From contig NC_031498.1 in NCBI RefSeq assembly GCF_000237925.1, forward strand, positions 23,033,738-23,097,737: a stretch of 64,000 nucleotides of DNA, written 5' to 3'. Position numbers and translations under genes: made by a program. Shown piece after piece: positions 58,399 through 64,000 of this stretch. Origin of the DNA: Schistosoma mansoni (Eukaryota; Platyhelminthes; Trematoda; Strigeidida; Schistosomatidae). Every line of letters begins with the position of its first letter. Positions within the stretch are counted from its first letter, which is position 1. The notes below the pieces were generated by a model. It saw only the letters and a program-made list of their open reading frames with translations, was not told the origin of the DNA and searched no databases.

Positions 58399-58759
58399 TG
58401 TAGATGGCGTCGAGTCGCGTTTGACTATGATCACCACTACAATATGATTACGCGCATAAAAACGACTTGGTCCCTTTGATAACTCGCAAACCAGAAGACT
58501 TTAACTGGTTCAGATAGAGTATATTTATTGGCGACCTCGTGGTATCGAAAGAATACCGAGACGTGCCAACGAGTACAGGCAATAGGAGCAGAGCGTAAGA
58601 AAGTTCGATCCAAACAAGGCGGATAGCGGAACGAGAAGTGACTTTGGTACAGTTAAACAACAACGAGTACGGTAAAACAATCACTGGTACAATTGGTTGT
58701 AATAATAATTGCTTCCATTATTCCAATCGTGTTCTCGTCGGGAAAAGCAGGTCACTACA
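58399..58759 (-). mobile_element. Solo LTR, TGTAG...CTACA family
   Basis: 361 bases, the same length as the 22363 copy, TGTAGTGACC to CGCCATCTACA on the minus strand. It abuts the CR1-like LINE piece and probably inserted into it. The flanks do not show a clear duplication. Fossil. Confidence 0.65.
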
Positions 58760-60929
58760 AAATGACTGCTATAATATTTGGCATTTATTTGCCGATTATT
58801 ACGATGGGAACTGCTTTGGTTTTATCTCTATTACATAGAAGGATACTGCATTATTTTCTGTATGTAGAGCATTATTAACAAAAGTTTGACTTTGATGTGA
58901 TCAACACACCAAGTCAAAAAGAATAGGAAGATGTGAATGAATCCTGGAAAAATTACATACAAATTTTCATATTTTAATATATGATATCATTTATAACGCA
59001 TCAGTCTTTTAACTATGGCATTACTCATGCATAGTGTTTGTTATTGCTAGTATTGACAAGATAGGACTACTTTGATGAGTGAATAAACTGTAATTGCGTG
59101 TTTAAATTATATTGTCTTCTAAGAGTCGTTAACTTAGTTCTGCGTAAAATGTTTACGCAAACTAGGTGTGTGTAGAACAATGAATATGTCCATGTGGAGT
59201 AATGGTTTTAGAATTGCGTTAAGTTTACGAAATAAAGTACAAATAAAAAAGAGAAAAGTTTATATACAGTGAAAATTCTTAGTAGTTCTCAATAAAGACC
59301 ACATGAATTTCTTGAAACGTTGGGGAACTTTTGTGACTTTAACAATGAATAGAAATGGATTTCTCCAAAGTTTATGGAAGTTCTGGGGAAATATCGAGGA
59401 AACCCAAAACTGCAAGTTATTTGGGTTTTTCGGTCTCATTCCTCCAAAATCCCGAGTCCAACTGAAATTGGAGAAGCTTCTCAGTATCTTGATATGAGAC
59501 ATTAATCTGTTTGCACGTCGTCAACAATACTAGTTCTGAATTGTTTATTGACATAAACACAATTACATGGCAGCAATAGTTTTTCCAAATTGATGTAAAT
59601 AATCAAGATGAAAAAGCAATGCTTGAGATGTTACATATGTCATTGTTGAATACATGATGGAAATGTAATTTTTAAATTACGCATCTAGAACGGTACTCCA
59701 AAGTATCCCTTTCTCCGTACATCCAAAAAGAATTCTTTCTACAATAAAGGCCGTTATAGTAGCTATGTGGGAATCAATAGCAACAAGCATAAAAATACCT
59801 GAAAAAGTTTGTCTCTTCTATAAGTTGTATGATGCCTGCAGTGTATACTATCAACAGTTTATCATAGTAACGTAGCATCCATACGAAGCTTCATCTTTTT
59901 CACCGTACAATTAGGTTTTAATTCAATGATCATCTACTTGTGCACTAACATTTTGCTATCCTGCATCTGCGAAAATTCTTTTGTCATAACACGACAAAGT
60001 AAATGGGTGAACGAGTTAACGTAACAAAGTATTCATAACAATTTGGTCTAGCCTGTAAACTGTCTTGCCTCATGTGACGTATTGTTATTTAGAACAAATT
60101 ATTATTACTATCAGAGCACGTCTATTTACAAGCATCGTCAGTTTAACACCACTTCTGTGTATTAATCAGACCTAACTATAGTGTCACAGGTCTGCTACTG
60201 GCCTAGGTTTCTATGGAACTCTTATTCTTCTCCGTGGTGTGTTAACCTTTGAACATGAATAGCACAAACTTGTAAGGTTGGACTCACTGCTAGCCGTAGG
60301 CACTCACATGACTGTTTCGTCTGAAATCAGAGGGTTTTTCAGCACTTTTGGTAGCTATAGAACGCCTAACAACCAAATAACTCTCGATCGATAGTTATGT
60401 GTCACCATCTGAATTTTTGTAGGTAGCGTATTGTTCAATCCAAGACATATTTGGACTGAACAAGAAAGTTACAACCCCTTAGGACTTCGGTCTCAAATGA
60501 AATTTTGACCAGCCTTTGAAAGTTTCTTAGTATATCCCATCGTTTTAGTGAGGGAACCCTGGATCGAACTCTGAATGACAATACTTTCAGCGTGCTTTCG
60601 AGATTTCATTTATGAACACTGAACGCTCATGAAAGGAATTCTTCGCTTTATTGCATCAAATTACAAAAATATATTTTTGAATAGTTACAATTCCAATGCA
60701 TAGGAAAAAGTTAAGCTATCAGCTTCTAGTTAAGTTTATCAGACGGTCATAAGGTTACTCTTGTGTTACCGGTAGTTGCTGTCAGCTGCTTTCTTTGTTA
60801 AATATCAATCAATTTTTCGCGCTTACTGAGTCATTGGCTTACTTTTATGTCTCAGATCACCAAACCATGCTTTCCATACTCCCTTACCAAACACTATACT
60901 TTCAGGCTAGATGAGAACCTCTTAAAAGT
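58760..60929. other. Intergenic stretch, nothing recognised
   Basis: About 2.2 kb of mostly AT-rich sequence. Open frames of 60-80 codons on both strands around 59260-59502 show no family resemblance. Confidence 0.4.
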
Positions 60930-63900
60930 CTGACGTAGTGAGGATACGACGGATATTCTAGTTTAACAACTAGCAACCAGTAGTATCTTCTATAATCGAT
61001 CGTTCCCGGCCAAAGGAAATCAGAAGTCAGACGAGAAGAGGTCGGAAAAATATATTTGATACGTTACCAATATATCGAGAGGCGTTCGTTATTAACTGAC
61101 TATTGAAACGTAGGAGCTGTGTCCCACGCCGAGTTGCAACGTGATCTGGTACGGATGCATGACCGAAAGCCTTCAGCTAAACAAGTCCACTTAAACAACG
61201 TGGTCAGCATCCAATGTCGAACACTTAATGAGCTATTGATTTTGGGGAATTATTTACAGCTACAGATCACTCCCATCCTAGTGAGGTAGTGATGACCCTT
61301 AGACGTGACCAGCCAGAAGTTTAAACCCAACGAGTTTGTCGTTGGTAAACACTCTTCTGATAGCTTGCTTCGTGTAGCAGCGTCTGGTCGTCTTTCCTTA
61401 AACTAAAGGACCATGAGGTACAGCATAACAACAAAGAAATAACATACAATGAAAATTTCGGTTCCTTGGGAAACTTCCTCATTCTTTTCCAGCCGTCCGG
61501 GAAAATAGTAAAAATTGTTAGTGTGAGTGCGTGTCGAAAATACACTCGTACTTGCGTAAGGACACAAGATGAACGGGAAAAAAAAATAAATAAACTAATG
61601 CACTTGCAAACAGCGTAAAAGCGTTCGGAAAAAATGGTTTTTTTGTTTTTTTTATATATAGAAAAAAATATAAATACGCTCAAAAAAAATAAAAATGTTT
61701 TTCTTTAAATAAACAAAAAAGATGAGCATAATAAAAAAAATTATTTTTTATAATAAACAATGAAAAGGGAATTCGAGATAAAGCTTGTGTCCTACGTGCA
61801 ATAGTCGTTAGGATGTTCTGGAAATCTTACTCGTCTTCCAGAACGCGTTGTTTTAGGTTTATCTATCGACGTTGACGAAGTATCAAGTTGTGTGTCGGCT
61901 GTCGTGTGGAGTACTACGAGTGTAGGAGCCATATCGTACGATTGTACCGAAGGAAATTCGACGTAGCTATGGTTTCCTTCTAAGTACGCTGCTTTTAAGC
62001 GATCGATACTGATGCTATCGTTCGTGCCGTTCTTATCGACTATATAGTACTTGAGTTCGCGTTGAAGAACTTTGCAGGGTCCTTTGTATGCTGATTCGAG
62101 AGGTCGTCGATGTGAGTCTCGACGAACGAAGACGTGTGTACTATGTCGTAAGTCAGGTTGAACGAAAACATCAGTTGATTGTGGTCGAGTGTGAGCAGGT
62201 TTAACTGAACTCATAGCGTTTGAAAGCCTACTCGTGTAAGAGTTTAGATCCATGTTCAATGAAGAAGCTGAAGGATCCACGAATTCTCCTGGGAGTCGGA
62301 GTGTCGTTCCGTAAACGAGTTTAGATGCCGTGTATCCAATGTCAGCTTTCATTGCATTGCGGATACCTAGCAGGACGAGTGGAAGAGAGTCTGTTCACTG
62401 TGAAACGTTTGTGGCTGATAAAGAAGCTTTAAGTTGTCGATGAAAACATTCTACCAACCCGTTTGCTTGTGGGTGGTATGCTGTCGTTCGGAAGCGGGCG
62501 ATTCCTAATAGCGAGGTCAAACAACGGAAAAGTCCAGATTCAAACTGGCGTCCGCGGTCTGTAGTGATGGTTGAAGGGCAGCCGAAATTTGCTACCCATC
62601 GTTCGACGAAAGCGCGAGCCACTGTTTCAGCAGTAATGTCCTTAATCGGTACTGCTTCTGGCCATCGAGTGAAACGGTCTACGCATGTTAAGAGATATGA
62701 GTATCCGTTCGAATCGGGTAAGAGTTCTACCAAATCTAGATGAACGTGGTCGAAACGAGCGTCAGGGGTTTTGAAAGAACCTAAGGGACGTTTGTTGTAT
62801 CTTATGACCTTAGATTTCTGACAGTTTACACAGGAGCGTGCCCACTCCCTCACGTCTTTATTCATGCCAGGCCAACAAAAGCGTTCGGCTATAAGTTTGA
62901 CTGTTGCACGAGCACCTGGATGAGAAAGATTGTGCAACGTATTGAAGACGTTGCTTCGATAATGTTTTGGTTCTATTGGACGATTCCTACCTGTAGATGT
63001 GTCGCAAAGTAAGGTTTCCTTACCTGTTCTTATCTGCTTAATACTTAGTTTAAGAGTTGTCGAGGATAACTCATGCTGAAGATCAATGTCTTCTTTTTGA
63101 AGCTGAGCGAGTTTAAGAAGGTCGATTCCTTGGAAACTGTTCAAGGAACTTATTCGAGACAAGGCGTCTGCGACTACATTGTTTGCTCCAGAAATGTGTT
63201 GCATATCTGAAGTAAACTGCAAAATGTAGTCGAGTTGTCGAGACTCTCGCGGTGAGTACTTGTCTGAAGATGAACTTAACGAGAAGGTAAGAGGTTTGTG
63301 ATCAGTAAAAAGTGTGAATTCTCTTCCTTCGATGGAATGTTGGAAATGCCGTACAGCACAATACATAGCTAGGAGTTCCCTACCGAACGTACTGTACCTA
63401 GATTCCGCGTCTAGCAACCGTCTCGAGAAAAATCCTAAAGGTTGCCAAGAGTTGTTAACCCACTGTTGTAAGACTCCTCCGATTGCTGAGTCGGATGCGT
63501 CTACGGCGATACTAATGGGCGCTTGAGTGTCCTGATGAGCAAACAGGGTTGCCTTAGCGATGTGTTCCTTAACTGTGGAGAATGCTTTACGAGCTGTCGT
63601 CTAAACTAATGGATTTTGCATTTCCACGAAGCTGGTCGGTTAACGGTTTCATAAGGGATGCGCATTTGGGTATGAACCGTCTATAGAAACTTACAAGTCC
63701 GTTAAAAGTTCGTAACTGCTTGATCGTGGTCGGTTCTGGGTAATCCAGAATGGCCGCCACTTTGCTTCTAAGGGGTTGGATGCCTTGGGCATCAATGGTG
63801 TGTCCTAAGAAGTCTAAGGAGTTGGTTCCGGTTTGGCGTTTCTGAATGTTTACAGTAATGCCATGCCCTTGGAGTCGATCGAAAACAATGTCCAGATGCT

Positions 63901-64000
63901 TGAGATGTGATTCTCTGTCCGGACTTGCTATTAGACAGTCATCAACATACGCATGTACGAAGTTGAGACCTCGGAAGACGTCGTCTATAAACCTTTGGAA
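60930..64000 (-). mobile_element. Ty3/gypsy (CsRn1-like) retrotransposon, 3' half, running off the window
   Basis: Minus-strand pol in order: reverse transcriptase C-terminal part (about 63600-64000), RNase H with '[20 protein letters not shown]' and 'TLFTDHKPL' (about 63280-63410), integrase zinc region 'CVNCQ' (62820-62840), integrase core with '[14 protein letters not shown]', '[11 protein letters not shown]' and '[14 protein letters not shown]' (about 62425-62700), and the integrase C-terminal side with 'LVYGTTLRLPGEF' (about 62280-62320). An A/T-rich stretch follows, and 60930-61265 is the probable 3' LTR (homologous to 17660-17993). Long open frames remain and only a few breaks are seen in the visible part, so it is far younger than the copy at 23411. 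The rest lies right of the window. Confidence 0.85.

Noticed and set aside
1-64000. CRISPR array, bacterial operon or plasmid features
   Set aside because: Spliced genes, LINEs, SINEs and LTR elements show eukaryotic nuclear DNA; no regularly spaced short repeats were seen.

Overview
The window reads as nuclear DNA of a blood fluke, most likely Schistosoma (an African species is a guess; the species cannot be fixed from this sequence). The signs are very short introns (31-41 bases) at the 5' ends of genes, AT-rich long introns, RTE- and CR1-like LINEs, Ty3/gypsy (CsRn1-like) LTR elements, and SINEs of the Sm-alpha kind that carry hammerhead ribozyme motifs. Three 200-base runs of N (12871-13070, 19220-19419, 22797-22996) are assembly gaps.

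Three host genes can be supported. (1) The first coding exon of a universal stress protein gene lies on the minus strand at 1608-1825; the rest runs off the left edge. (2) A complete two-exon gene for signal peptidase complex subunit 3 (SPCS3) lies on the plus strand at 26957-27527, with a 31-base intron and a polyA signal near 27802. (3) A complete DDB1 gene (damaged-DNA-binding protein 1, the CUL4 ubiquitin ligase adaptor) lies on the minus strand at 29929-54339. It has 17 exons and 1336 codons before the stop. Its first four introns are 32-41 bases and all later ones 0.5-2.7 kb. SPCS3 and DDB1 are tail to tail.

The rest is mostly repeats. 1-9.2 kb is dense in tRNA-derived SINEs, many in head-to-head or composite form, plus decayed RTE pieces. 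9.6-26.3 kb holds a solo LTR, a ~0.5-kb retroposon, a duplicated block (12529-15097 and 19420-22796), an RTE copy with a 15-base target-site duplication, and an old Ty3/gypsy copy on the minus strand. The DDB1 introns hold four full or partial RTE copies, two hammerhead SINEs (both antisense to DDB1), a third SINE type, and three full-length copies of the ~0.5-kb retroposon in alternating orientation. 54.4-64 kb holds LTRs, a CR1-like LINE piece and, at the right edge, a much better preserved Ty3/gypsy element.

The most interesting signals are: a SINE family whose body folds as a minimal hammerhead ribozyme; two RTE insertions that look like template-jump chimeras; a retroposon whose 3' tail resembles that of an RTE present in the same window; and inverted retroposon pairs that bracket DDB1 exons.
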